Below are positions 1 through 10,596 of a stretch of DNA of 52,718 bases, one piece after another. Where the stretch lies: positions 118,936 to 171,653 of the forward strand of contig NW_004457435.1 of NCBI RefSeq assembly GCF_000313135.1, written 5' to 3'. This DNA is from Acanthamoeba castellanii str. Neff. Its lineage: Eukaryota; Discosea; Longamoebia; Acanthamoebidae. Position numbers and translations under genes: made by a program. Under the pieces are notes generated by a model. That model was not told the DNA's origin and did no database searches. It saw only the letters and a program-made list of their open reading frames with translations. Numbering within the stretch: position 1 is the stretch's first letter; the number at the start of each line of letters is the position of its first letter.

Positions 1-1538
1 AGCGGAGGTTGAGGATCTGGGTGTCGGCGGTGGGACCGCCGGCGTCCTCCGGCAGGTCCTGGTCGATGAAGGCGTAGAACCGCTCCACGAACTCCTCCCA
101 CTTGACGTGGTGCTGTCGCAAAAAGTACTTCTTCCAGAACTCGCGGCCCTTGGCGTCGCTGATGGCGGCCTCGACCAAGATCTCGTCCAGGCGCGCGTTG
201 ACCTCGTCAAAGTTGGGCCGCCGGTCGGGGTCGGCGTCCCAGAGGTCCTCGAGGAGGGCCTTGAGCGAGGGCAGGCAGTTGCCGGGGATGGGCGGCCGCT
301 CGCCCTTCACGCAGATGGCCTCCATGAACTCATCGTAGTCACTGTGCAGACACAACCGCACACGCACACGCACACGTCAATACAAACCGCACGACACGAC
401 ACACACGACACACACGAAGAGGGCGCGGACCTGTGGTGAGGGAAGAGCTCCTTGCAGGTGACGATCTCCCAGAGGGTCATGCCGAACGAGTAGACGTCGG
501 CCTTCTGGTTGAACGGCTTGCCCAACATGATCTTTTGATGCAAACCAGGGCGAGCGTGAGTCACACATCCGGCGTTGTGTGTGTCGTTGTGTGTCGTGTG
601 TCACGTGTGTCGTGTGCCGTGTTGCGTGTGCGGTCGTGCGTGTGCGATGGGCGGGTGGTGAGGGGGTACCTCGGGAGCGCGGGTGAGAGGAGTGCCGCGG
701 GGATCGGCGCGGATGGTCTTCTTGGCCTTGGGCTTGATCGCCGCCAGACCAAAGTCGGCCACCTTCGTGATGTAGGTCTGATCGGTCCGCTTGTACTGTT
801 GCCCACAAATTGTTAATAAAAATGTATAATAATAAATATTTTGCCTTAAAATGGATAAATAGAGATATATTCAAATTTAAATAAGTAGAGGAAAAGGATG
901 TGGTGTGGTGTGGTGTGGGTACCATGAGGTTCTCGAGCTTGAAATCTCTGTGGATGATGGCGGGCTCGGTCTTGTGAAGGCGGTTCATGCCGAGGGCGGC
1001 CTCCTTGGCCATCACCAGGCGCTGGAAGAGGCGCATCTTGGAGCCCTCCTCGGAGAACAGCAGCTCCTCGAGGTTGCCGTCGAGCAGCTCCATGACGATG
1101 GCGAACTTGCCCGGGATGGTACAGGCGCCCATGAATTGGACGATGTGCGGGTGAGGGTTGGTCCTGTTATGATGGCGAAACGTGAAGCTCGTATGAGAAT
1201 GAGGAACATTGAGGAACGCGCTACGTTTTTAGTACTTCAAATGATTCAAGACGATCACCGGGTATCTTGGCAGATGAAAAGCCGGGGGGGGGAGCGTACG
1301 CCATTATGTGTACTTCCTTTCGGAAGTCTTCGAGCTCCTCCTTGCTGAGTTGCTGCACATGGGGGAACTTGATGGCGACGGGCAGGGAGTAGCACTCACC
1401 CTTGTACACCACACCGAAGCAGCCCTCACCTAGCTTCTTGATCTTCTTGATGTCCTTTTCATCGATTTCCGACGATGTCGGGTCGTCCTTCGTGGCGATC
1501 AGGAATGGTGACGCGGCCTTGTTCATGAGGCTCTTCAT
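1..1538 (-). CDS. TKL-family protein kinase (3' end beyond window)
   Basis: Predicted serine/threonine or dual-specificity kinase of the tyrosine-kinase-like group. The ATG is at 1538-1536. Five exons are visible: about 1300-1538, 923-1163, 670-795, about 435-531 and 1 to about 339. In order they give the glycine loop LGEGCFGVVYKG, the VAIK lysine, HPHIVQFMGAC (typical TKL wording), HRDFKLENLM as catalytic loop, ADFGLA, an APE end to the activation loop, and DVYSFGMTLWEI. All catalytic residues are present, so it should be active. The catalytic loop has Phe in HRDFK where Leu is usual. After the kinase core comes WKKYFLRQHHVKWEEFVERFYAF, a helical tail that runs off the window; its role is unknown. 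Donor phases join cleanly (HIMA/TNPHPH). The two introns flanking exon 4 carry CA-type and TG-type repeats of opposite polarity. It is transcribed divergently from the CH-domain gene. The substrate cannot be inferred. Confidence 0.88.
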
Positions 1539-1989
1539 GACCCACTACTCACCTTGAGCGATTCGGTTCAAGTTTGCGAACAGCTCGCGCGGCAACAACT
1601 GTTCAAGTCGACTGGGACAGAGGCGTCGACCGAAATGCAGCTTCCCCTAAAGTTGAACCAAAAAGAGAATCACCACTCTTCACGGTGCTCAGGAGGATAG
1701 TCTCTTCACCTTCAGTCTTCTTGTTGAGACTCCCCTTATGTGTGTTAGTTGTGGTGTTGGTGGTGGTGATAGTGGCTTGTTCGATAAGTGATTGAGTCGA
1801 GTGGTGTGGTAGCCCAACGGCTCCTTCCTAATAAAGTTAATCTCGTGTGTCCCTTGAAAAAGGAAAGTTGGAAGCAGCTTGAAGGTTCAAGTGTCTCGCC
1901 CACAGCAAAGACACATCAACGTCAACAGATCAACACATACCCACGCCTCTCTTTCGAACTAGTTCCCTAGCTTGTAGTAGTTGTCGAAC
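1539..1989. promoter_or_regulatory. Shared upstream region of divergent kinase and CH-domain genes
   Basis: About 450 bp separates the kinase ATG (reading left) from the CH-protein ATG (reading right), so both promoters and 5' UTRs should lie here. I see no convincing TATA box or known operator. There is a TG-rich stretch at about 1741-1770. No open frame here looks coding. Confidence 0.4.
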
Positions 1990-3462
1990 ATGAACTCTTC
2001 AGGAGGAGGTGGTAAGCAGATGGAGTGGTTCACGATGGAGAACCCCTTCGTCCAGAAGCAGAACATGACCTTGGCGCGCGGCGCCTTCCGTCAGCAGCAG
2101 CTCAGCATCCAGACCGACGCCGTCGTCACCTGGTTGAACCAGCTCTTCCCGGCGCGCAACATCCGCAACAGCGACGCGGCCCTGCTCGAGGCGCTCAAGG
2201 ACGGCTCGCTGCTGTGCGAGCTCCTGGCCAAGATCGCGCCCGAGACCGGGGTCAAGGTGACCACCTCGGGCAAGGCCGACTTCATCCGCCTGGAGAACTT
2301 GGGCGCCTACCTGCGCGCCGTGGCCACCATCGGCGTACGCAATCTGTTCGATGCGGCCGATTTGTTCGAGGGCCGCATCTTCAAGGTTCTGTCCCACATT
2401 CTCGAGCTGGCCGAGGTGGCCAAGAAGCGCGGATTCAAGCCCTGCGTGGGCGACGCCCCCGTGGAGCCCGTGGCGGCCACCCCCCGCTCGGCCGCCGCCA
2501 GCTCGAGCGCCGCGGTGGCTGCTGCCGCCCCCATTCCCGAGGCCGATCTCGAGCTGGAGGAGACGGAGCTGGATGAAGATAATCTTCAGGAATACGAGAA
2601 GGCATCGGAGGAGATGCAGGCCAGGATTGAGGAGGCCAAGAAGGAGGCCGCGCAGGAGGCCGAGCGCAAGAGGATCGCCGCCGAGGAGGAGGCCCGCAAG
2701 CTCAAGGAGGAGCTCGAGAAGATGCGCATCGAGAAGGAGAACCTGGCCCGAGAGCTCAACCAGACCAAGGCCCGCAAGGACGAGCCCGCCAAGCTCCCCT
2801 TCGGCAACACCGATACCACCCAGGGTACTCTCTCCCCTCTGCCGTTGAACATGACCGTCTCGTTGTTGTGTCTCACCAGTCTACTACTTGGAAAAAAAAC
2901 AAAACGAAGGTGACAAGGACTGCTTCATGGGCAAGTACATGGAGGACGGTCCCCCGGGCAGGCTCACCATCATCGTGGTCTCCATTGAGGGCGTCAGCGT
3001 GGTCGAGCCCTTCACCGAGGAGATCATCTTCTCTGCTCTCTGGAGGAGGATCAAGAGCTGGGGCATCAACTGTACGCGCAACTCGCGAGTGTGGAACATG
3101 TTGTTGACGTGTTACTCACACCTCCTGGTCCGACGCACATCAGACTCGGGCGACATGTTCAAGCTCGACTATCTTCCCCTCCGGTCGACCGACGAGACCA
3201 TCGTTGCCGCCTGGTTCGCCTGCCAGAACGGTTCCAAGTTGCTCGACTCGATCATGAAGTGGATCTCGAGGAAGAAGGAACAGCTCCAGCTGGAGCAGGC
3301 GCAAGAGGAAGCCAAGAGCGGGTGCGTGCCAATTCGCTTCCACTTCATCATCAACCACCGCTTACCCTTGTGATGTGACAACCTGTGCTGCGCAGTAGTA
3401 GCCCGAACCTGGGCTCAAGGAAGCCTTCTCTCCTCAAGCGCATGGTGGGCAAGGGCAAATAG
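1990..3462 (+). CDS. Calponin-homology protein with coiled coil and PH/PTB-like C-terminus
   Basis: Probable actin-binding or scaffold protein of 423 residues. Exons are 1990-2824, 2880-3071, 3144-3321 and 3396-3462; the lengths sum to 424 codons including TAG. I chose ATG 1990; the frame extends upstream only through a TTG. Residues about 40-160 form a single CH domain (DAVVTWLNQLFP, DGSLLCELLAKI, RLENLGAYLRAV, NLFDAADLFEG). A Pro/Ala linker and a Glu/Lys coiled coil (about 195-265) follow. The exons after intron 1 read GRLTIIVVSIEGVSVV, LWRRIKSWGI, FKLDYLPLRS and FACQNGSKLLDSIMKWI. This strand-strand-helix order resembles a PH-superfold (FERM-C/PTB) domain, which is inference. It ends in a basic tail (KRMVGKGK). 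One CH domain alone often regulates rather than binds actin strongly. An AATAAA at 3560-3565 could serve its 3' end. Confidence 0.85.
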
Positions 3463-3617
3463 ATGAGCGAAGACGAAGATCTGATGAAGGTGTACGTAGC
3501 TCGGCTCTTCAGAGGCTTTGGGGGCATGGAGCTGGCTAGGAATCAACGTTGCGCCCAACAATAAAGCTTTACTACTACGACTGCTAGATCACAATCCATA
3601 CACGCAAGTAGTCGCTC

Positions 3618-6600
3618 CTACTCCTCGGACTTGACTGTATCGTCGGCGGGAGCATCATCAGCACCCGAGGAGGAAGACGACGAAGAAGAGGCGGAAGCGG
3701 AGCAGTGCGAAGCAGGGGCGGGGATGGGGCGCAGGGCCGATTCGACGTGTCGCAGCACCCGCTCCACGCGCTCCTTCAACGCCGCGTTCTCGCTCTTCAC
3801 CGTCCACCCGTCGCCCACCTTCTCCTACAGATACACACAAGCGTGAGTGTTGCGAACACACACAGACACACACACGACACACGACACACACACACACGAC
3901 TCTGGCTACATTGCGACGAGTACCTGGTGGAGATGCACGACGGCCTTCCGCTCGTCGACGGAGATGTGCACTTCGTGGCCCTCCACGCTCACGTTCTCCT
4001 TGCCAAAGTTGCCCTCGACGATCCGCTTGATAGTCCGCTGCCTCGCGTGGATATCGCTCGGTGGCGCTGTCGGGTGTGGTACGTCAGTTGTCTGGGACAT
4101 GTGCTGTGTGCGTGCGTGTGCGTGTGTGTGTGTGTGGCTCGTAACGTCGAGGGCAAAATTGTGTGCACCTTTGAAGTTACGCGGGTTGGACTCGAGTTGC
4201 AGAAGTACGGCCAGAACGGAGTCGGCCAACATGTCGTTCACCGGGTTGGCGTTCCACTCGAGCGTGACCGACGAGGTCGACGTGTGCTCGACAGACACCG
4301 CGTCGTGAACCTGCACACGACACGACGACACGCGACGCGTCAGTTTGCCGCCGGACGAATCCAAATCAACACCAGAGCCGCACCCTAATGACGGCCTTGT
4401 TTTCCTTGCTCGACAGCGCGAGGGAGTCGAACATCTGGGCGAGGCACTCCTGGAGAAGGTCGAACGGCTGGTGGAAGGGTAGCACCTGTGCGTCAAAAGA
4501 AAGAAAGAAGAAAAGCAATTTGTTAGCGCCCGCTCACCCACAATCGCCATACTGCAGTGTGTGTGTGTGTGTGTGTGGCACACCTGCTTCTGGACGATTT
4601 GTGTTGTGACGAGCTGAGCGTAGGTGTGAGCGTCGGAGGGCGCCATGATGTGATAGTTGAAATCCTGCGAGGCAAATTGGTCCGTATGTGTTCGCGTCAG
4701 ATCACACCAGGGCTCGCTATGTTACAGTAGCACGTGTGAAGTAGTATAGTAGCTACGCACCTTTCGCACGACGATGCCCGAGACCACCTTGCCCGGCGCG
4801 GCTCCCTCGCCCGCCAGCGTGCCCAGCACCTTGGCCGTCTTCTCGCCCCTGAACTTGAGCTGCACCGTTTGGCAGTTCTTGGGGGTCAAGATCTGAATGT
4901 TCCTCCCCTCGTACCTGTACCACGACCATTGGATTAATTTATAAAACTATATAAATAAAAGATAATAAAACATATAATAAATAAATAAATAAATAAATGA
5001 AAATAACTTAAATAGCGCACCGATTGACGAGGGAGGCCTTGAGACGCGACATCTCGTTGGCGTCGCCGTGGACGAGCACGACGTAGGGCGGCTGGATGAT
5101 GTCGAGGAAGCCCGCGGTCTGCAGGAAGTCGGAGTGGGCCGAGAAGGAGATGTAGTGCACCGACGCCTTGAGCGGCAGCATGCGGCCGTCCATGGCGGTG
5201 ACCTCCGACGGTTCAGACATGATGTGCTGCCCCCCCCCAACACGCGGTCACGATATCATTAGCATCGCATCCCGGTGTGTGTGTGTGTGTGTGTGTGTCG
5301 CGTGTGTTGCCTGCGTCGAAAGCGAACCTTGGCCAGCGTGCCCTCCACGCAATAACCAGGAATGATGACTCCGTTCTTGGCGTTGGAGCACCACTTTTCG
5401 AACAGCTCACGCGACAGACCGCTCTGGACAAAGGTGACAATCGCATGGGCTCATCAGTCATTGATATATAACAGTAATAATAATAATCATCATCATCATC
5501 ACCAACGACCACGACAACAACAAGTGGTGATTCAAAGAGGGGGAGAGAGGGGCATACCTGGAGCATACCGGGCGAGGCCATCACCACGCACGGGCCGGAA
5601 TCGTCAAAGTGCTGCATGCCCTTCAGGTTGGAGATGTGCTTGAACACGAACGGATTGGAGACCGCAAATTGCTTCCTGCGCGCGTGACCAACCACCAAGG
5701 CCGGTGGTACTTCAGCATCAAATCAAGACCGATGCGATGAAAAGAAAGTGTGTAATAAAGAATGAATGTTTAGGAGTTGGCACCTGATGTTTTCGTTCAT
5801 CATGTTGATGTAGGTCTGGTAGACGGTCATGCACTTCTTCGCCAGCGACGAGGCGTAGTAGATGGGCACCTTGTGCAGCTCCGGGTGCGCTTCCCAGTAC
5901 TCATCTGCGCACGCGAACACGCTGTGAGTGCGCTGTGGGCGACCGAGCGAGATGGAGAGAAGGCAAATGGACCCAGAATGAGCAGCAGCTCCTGCGCTCG
6001 GCCAAGCGCAAACACGGGAAGCAGGCACCGGCCGCCCCTCCTGACGATGGTGTGTACGAGCTCTGTGGGAGGCATGCGAGGAGTGGGAAGACAAAGACCA
6101 CGGGTTAGCTAGCAGTCGTGGCGTGTGATGGTGAATGTGCGTGTACGGACGGCCGTACTCGTGAAGCGGGTCTCGCGTTCGATGCGCGGTTCGTGGATCT
6201 GCACTCCGTAGGTCGACTCGACGATCACAATATCGGCCGTGTAGGCCGGCGTTTCTAATGAGGCCAGTCATTCACAAGTAAGTCAACAACTAACAACCAA
6301 CAACGACGAAGACCAGGTGGAGTGTCGTGTCGTGTGGCACGCACCTGCGGCCATCAAGTGCCTGTCCTCCTGCCGAGAGAAATCGCCGGTGTACAGAATT
6401 CGCACTCCGGCGATCTCGATCATGAACATGGCCGCGCCCAGAACGTGACCTGGTGATGACACCAGAAGCTTCAGAAATATTGACAATACGCGGGGTGGGT
6501 GCGCCGTGGTGGGAGGTACCGGCGTTGTAGCACCAGAACTTGATGCCGTTGGCCTCGATCTGTTGGTGGTAGTTGATGGGTTCAATCTTGTCCATGGTGT

Positions 6601-7424
6601 TGATCAAGTCCTGCTCGTCGTACAGCATCTCTTCGACGGCGATGTTACTGTTCAGCCAAATCCACCCATCCATTCAACCACCAACATCACAGCGACGACG
6701 ACGACGATGGTTAGGCGCATGACTGGCGGCTGGTAGCCACTCAGTGGGCTCAAGATCTGAGCGTGATGACGTGCCTCACTTTGACGAAATCGGTGAGCAG
6801 CATCTTGTAGATGGCCTTCGTGGGGTGGGTCATGTACACACGTCCCTTGAACGTGGACTACGTTGAAGGAAACATGGTCAGAACAGTTACACACTCGAGT
6901 GGGTGGGTGAATGTTATGTACCTTCTCCATGAAGTAGGGCAGCGACGCGCAGTGGTCAAGGTGGAAGCTGCAACGCAAGTGGTAGTGGAAGCGGGTTAGG
7001 CCCAGCACGCCACGCCATGTGAGGCAAGCGGACAGACGTACTGGGAGACGAGAAGCAGGTCGATGGTGGCAGGGTCATCGATCATGTCGAAGTAGGGCAG
7101 CGCTGCCAAGCCCGTGTAGGCAGGATGGATGCCGCAATCGAGCTGGATTGATTGATTGATGAAGATGAGATTAGAGTTCATTGGAGGCATTAACATCTCG
7201 ATTTGCCCTCTGACCCCCTGCGCAAGTGGCGGCCTTACCATGATGTGTTTGCCCTTGAATTTGAGGAGAATGCAAGAGCGGCCGACCTCGCTGCCAGCCC
7301 CAATAGGCATTATCTCGAGTATATCACCCTCCTCCTCAAGCGTCACTTCCGCCTTCCTCTTGCCCAGGCCCGCAGACCCGTTGGCCATGTCGACCACATG
7401 TGCAGGAGCAGCGCGGCTCTCCAT
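3618..7424 (-). CDS. CPSF3: CPSF73, cleavage and polyadenylation endonuclease
   Basis: Catalytic subunit of the nuclear cleavage-and-polyadenylation complex, a zinc-dependent metallo-beta-lactamase/beta-CASP nuclease that cuts pre-mRNA before poly(A) addition. ATG is at 7424-7422 and TAG at 3620-3618, with at least a dozen exons. Signature blocks in order: [10 protein letters not shown], then [13 protein letters not shown] (HxHxDH zinc motif, the first His codon split across an intron), [65 protein letters not shown] (beta-CASP), [23 protein letters not shown] and [14 protein letters not shown]. The CPSF73-type C-terminal domain follows, ending in a Ser-rich acidic tail. Every motif expected for activity is present. 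Several introns carry CA or TG repeats. The 3' end converges on the CH-protein gene with about 155 bp between them. Confidence 0.95.
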
Positions 7425-7576
7425 CTGCCAACCTTTTTGATTATCGAAATCAATTAATTGTTTTGTTTTATTTTGTAATTTTCATTTTCTTTCTCGCTGC
7501 CTTTTCGCATCTTGTAGAGCAGAGATGATCGTAAAGAAGTGATTATGTACAGGCCACGCCAAACCGTGATGCTCCC

Positions 7577-10203
7577 TCACAAGAGGTGGCCGCCCTGCTG
7601 CTTCCACTGCGTCCACAGGTTCCACATGGCCGAGGAGAGTAGGACGCCGAGGCCGCCCACGACCAAGACCGGCACGGCGGTGAGCGCCGCGCCGGCGGCC
7701 CCGGCCCCGAGCATGGCCCCCACGCTCAGACTCCCGCCCTCGGCTGCCACCAGCGCCGTCGCCTCGTAGATCACCAGAGCCCCGCCAGTAGCACCTGTTC
7801 AACACAAATCAGCTGCTGCGTGTGCGTGTGCGGTGGTGCGTGTGACGACGAACCAGAGACCGAGGCGACGGTGAGGACCTGCTTCATGCGATCCAGGATG
7901 CACTTCTTGGTGGCCGACTGGACTTCAACGTCGGCTGTTCCCTGCTCGAGCCCTTGCGCGATCCGGCTCGCAGCTAAGTCCTTCCAGAGAACCACCACGA
8001 CAGCGAAGACAGCGAACACGACAACGACAACGACGACGTCAGCACCGATGAACGATCAATCGCGCGCTGGAGAGGTGGTGGGCTTACCTTGGCTTCCAGG
8101 ATGTGCTCGACCAACTGCGGCACCCACGGTTCGCCATTGAGCAGTATCCGCTCCCCGATGTGGTTGGTCTTGGAGAGCTCGTCGTTGTCGACGGCGCACA
8201 CGCGGATGGCGTCGCCCAGCTCCGAGCGCAGGTAGTGCTCCTTGGCCTGACGCCACGCATTCCATCTGCACAGCACCGCCTCCTTCTTTCGTCGCTGCAC
8301 TCACCAATGAGTTGGCGTCAGCCACATAAATCGACTAAAATAACAATAAAAATAAATATAAAATAAAATAAAAACAAAAAACGCCAAAAAGACAAATGAA
8401 ATAAATAATTAAAAGGTACCAGGCTCTTCAGCGTTTGAAATTCTTCCTCGCAGGAGGCCAGGTGGCCCAGGCTCTTGGTGTTGGAGTAGGTGAGCACGAC
8501 CACGACCTGTGAGCCAGGAGAGGGTTACAAAGGTCCACCCCGCAAAGTGAGCCATCGTCCGCTGGATCGGGGCTGAATCGATGGACCACCGGTGGTGCGT
8601 ACCTGGCAGCCGTAGGCCTCCAGCACCTCCTTGGCGAACTTGATTCCCTTTTGCATGGCGCTGCTCTGGGTGTCCGAAAACTTGCACACCTGCCGAACGG
8701 AACGAGAGCGCGCGCTGGTGAGAAGCGGGTCGGGTCGCACATATCCCCCTCAAGGCTCTACGCACGCACCAATATGATACAGTCGGGCGGGTGGCCCTTC
8801 AGGAACCGCTTGATCTTGGCCTCGTTCTCCTGGTCCTGCGCCTCGCCCCTGGAATCAAAGAAGCCCGGCGTGTCGATGAAGTAGAGCCCATCCACGAGCG
8901 GATGTTCGTAGAGCGCGACGTCCTGTGTCGTAGAGTTCTGCACGACGCCACCACGCGGTTGGTTGATGACATCGGAGCTAAACACCTAACCGTGCGCCCT
9001 GGCGGAGCTAAAACTCTGACCGCAGTCAGTCGCAAGTTGGCGCGCACCTGCGAATGGCCCTGCGCCGTGACCAGCCGCCCGAAGAGTAGGTTGATGAGGC
9101 TGCTCTTGCCGTGGCCCGTCAGTCCCAACAGCAAAAATGTGACCTGAGACCGGCGTCGCGCGCGACCACATCAGCAATCCGCCGCACGCACACACGCCTG
9201 GAAGGCCTAGACAGTGGTGCACCTTGTTGGGCTCCTTGCCCGGCTGATTGGCTTTTCGCCTTTCGTACTCCTGGAGCATGCGTTGGGGCAGGCCGGTGTC
9301 GAGCTGGGTCTTGTCGACCCAGTGGCAGAAGCTCTCCGTCTCCTCCGGCCGCAGCTTGTGGAAATCCTGCTCCCGCGCGACATGCACAAAGTCATCATCG
9401 CCGACGTCGTAGTCCTCCTCTTCGTCCGACGAGTCTGTCGGGTACACCGGTGCCGCCGCCGATCGCTGGTGAGCAGTGAACAGGGAAAATGTGGTGGACC
9501 GAGCGTGAGTAAAGGTCGTACCGTAGATGAGGGACCAATTCCGGGGCAGGTCGGAGGCGGAGGAGACGTGGGTCACCGTGCGACACATGGGGCACGGGAT
9601 GGCGATGGCCTCATCCAGAACCCACCCTGCACCGCACATGGTGAAGAAATAATGTTTAGATGATTGAATATTTATTTTCTACTTCTTGATGCAAAAGCTC
9701 TCTTGCTCCGAGCGTACCTTCTTGCTTGTCCTTGAAATGCGCCCTCTTCAGGCAGTCTTGGGTGACGTACGGAGTCAGAGTCGCGAAGTAAGGATGAATG
9801 ATGAAAGAGAGGGAGATTAAGAGAGGGGGGGGTTACCGTAGCAGAAGGTGTGGCCACATACTCGCAGGAGCCGGGGGTCGCGAATGGGCTCGAAACAGAT
9901 GGGACAGCCGACGGACCTCCGCGACGACGACAGCTTGGGCGATGGCTGGTACGCGCTCTCCTCTCGCGAGTTCCGCCTCGTTATGGAGCTGCTCACCTTT
10001 TCCTTGCCCTTCCCGCCAACATCTTCCTCATCTTTGTAATCTTCTTCCACGACGGGCCTCTTCTCCATCTTCTCCCTCCCCGCCTCCACTTCCAGGCCAC
10101 CTTCTTCTCCTCTTGTTGGGTACAACGTCGGGGGGCGGGTGGTTGTCTCTTCCTCCAAGTCGGAGTTCGGGGAGGCCAGCAGTCGTGTAGCTGATGGCTC
10201 CAT
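7577..10203 (-). CDS. RING finger - GIMAP/AIG1-like GTPase - membrane anchor fusion
   Basis: Multi-domain protein, roughly 500-550 residues. ATG is at 10203-10201, TGA at 7579-7577. After a charged N-terminus (about 95 residues) comes a C3HC4 RING spread over three exons: CPICFEP, VCGHTFCYDCLKRAHF, then CPMCRTV. All eight zinc ligands are present, so ubiquitin-ligase activity is likely. An acidic linker (SSDEEEDYD) leads to a P-loop GTPase: GLTGHGKSSLINL (G1), GLYFIDTPGFFDS (G3), and VVVVLTYSNTKSLG in the usual G4 position. The G3 and G4 wording resembles AIG1/GIMAP rather than Ras. The intron before RRKKEAVLC must use the acceptor GTGCAG to keep frame. The last exon is a Gly/Ala/Val hydrophobic stretch (GAMLGAGAAGAALTAVPVLV), so the protein is probably tail-anchored. 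The intron after the first RING exon begins GTAACCCCCCCC. Domain calls rest on visible motifs; target membrane and substrate are unknown. Confidence 0.85.
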
Positions 10204-10596
10204 TACGATGCTGCTGATGATGATGTGCTCTTGGGCTCTGTCGCTGGCTGTATGCTACCGTTGTGAGAGGAACCAAAAGAGGGTACACATCCGTCCTGGT
10301 GGTGCGGTAGTGGTTGTCGCCGCAGTGATGGGGGTTTGATGGGACCTTGGGGCCGCAACGTTTCACGTCCGACCTCAACATCCGTCGTCGGACAAGGACA
10401 TCATCAACTCCGCCTCTTGCCGACGTCAACAGTCGTCTCCGTCTCGGGGTGGAATCTCAAGCCGGCCCGGTCCTTGTTGAGCGAAGCGTGTAGCGAGAGA
10501 GAAAGTGGTTGTACAAGGGGAAGATGTGGAAGTGGAAGAGCCATGCTGGTGCTGCGGGCGAGGCCTATTAAGAGATCTGGGAAGGTGGTGGGCTGC
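10204..10596. other. Spacer between two tandem minus-strand genes
   Basis: About 390 bp lies between the stop of the Clu-like gene and the ATG of the RING-GTPase gene. It should hold the 3' UTR of the former and the promoter of the latter. I see no conserved motif or convincing ORF. Open frames here on the plus strand are continuations of antisense shadows of the Clu-like tail. Confidence 0.4.

Noticed and set aside
8286..8340. Extra mini-exon (SIYVADANSL) in the GTPase gene
   Set aside because: Including it breaks the frame of the next exon; a single intron ending GTGCAG gives continuous protein.
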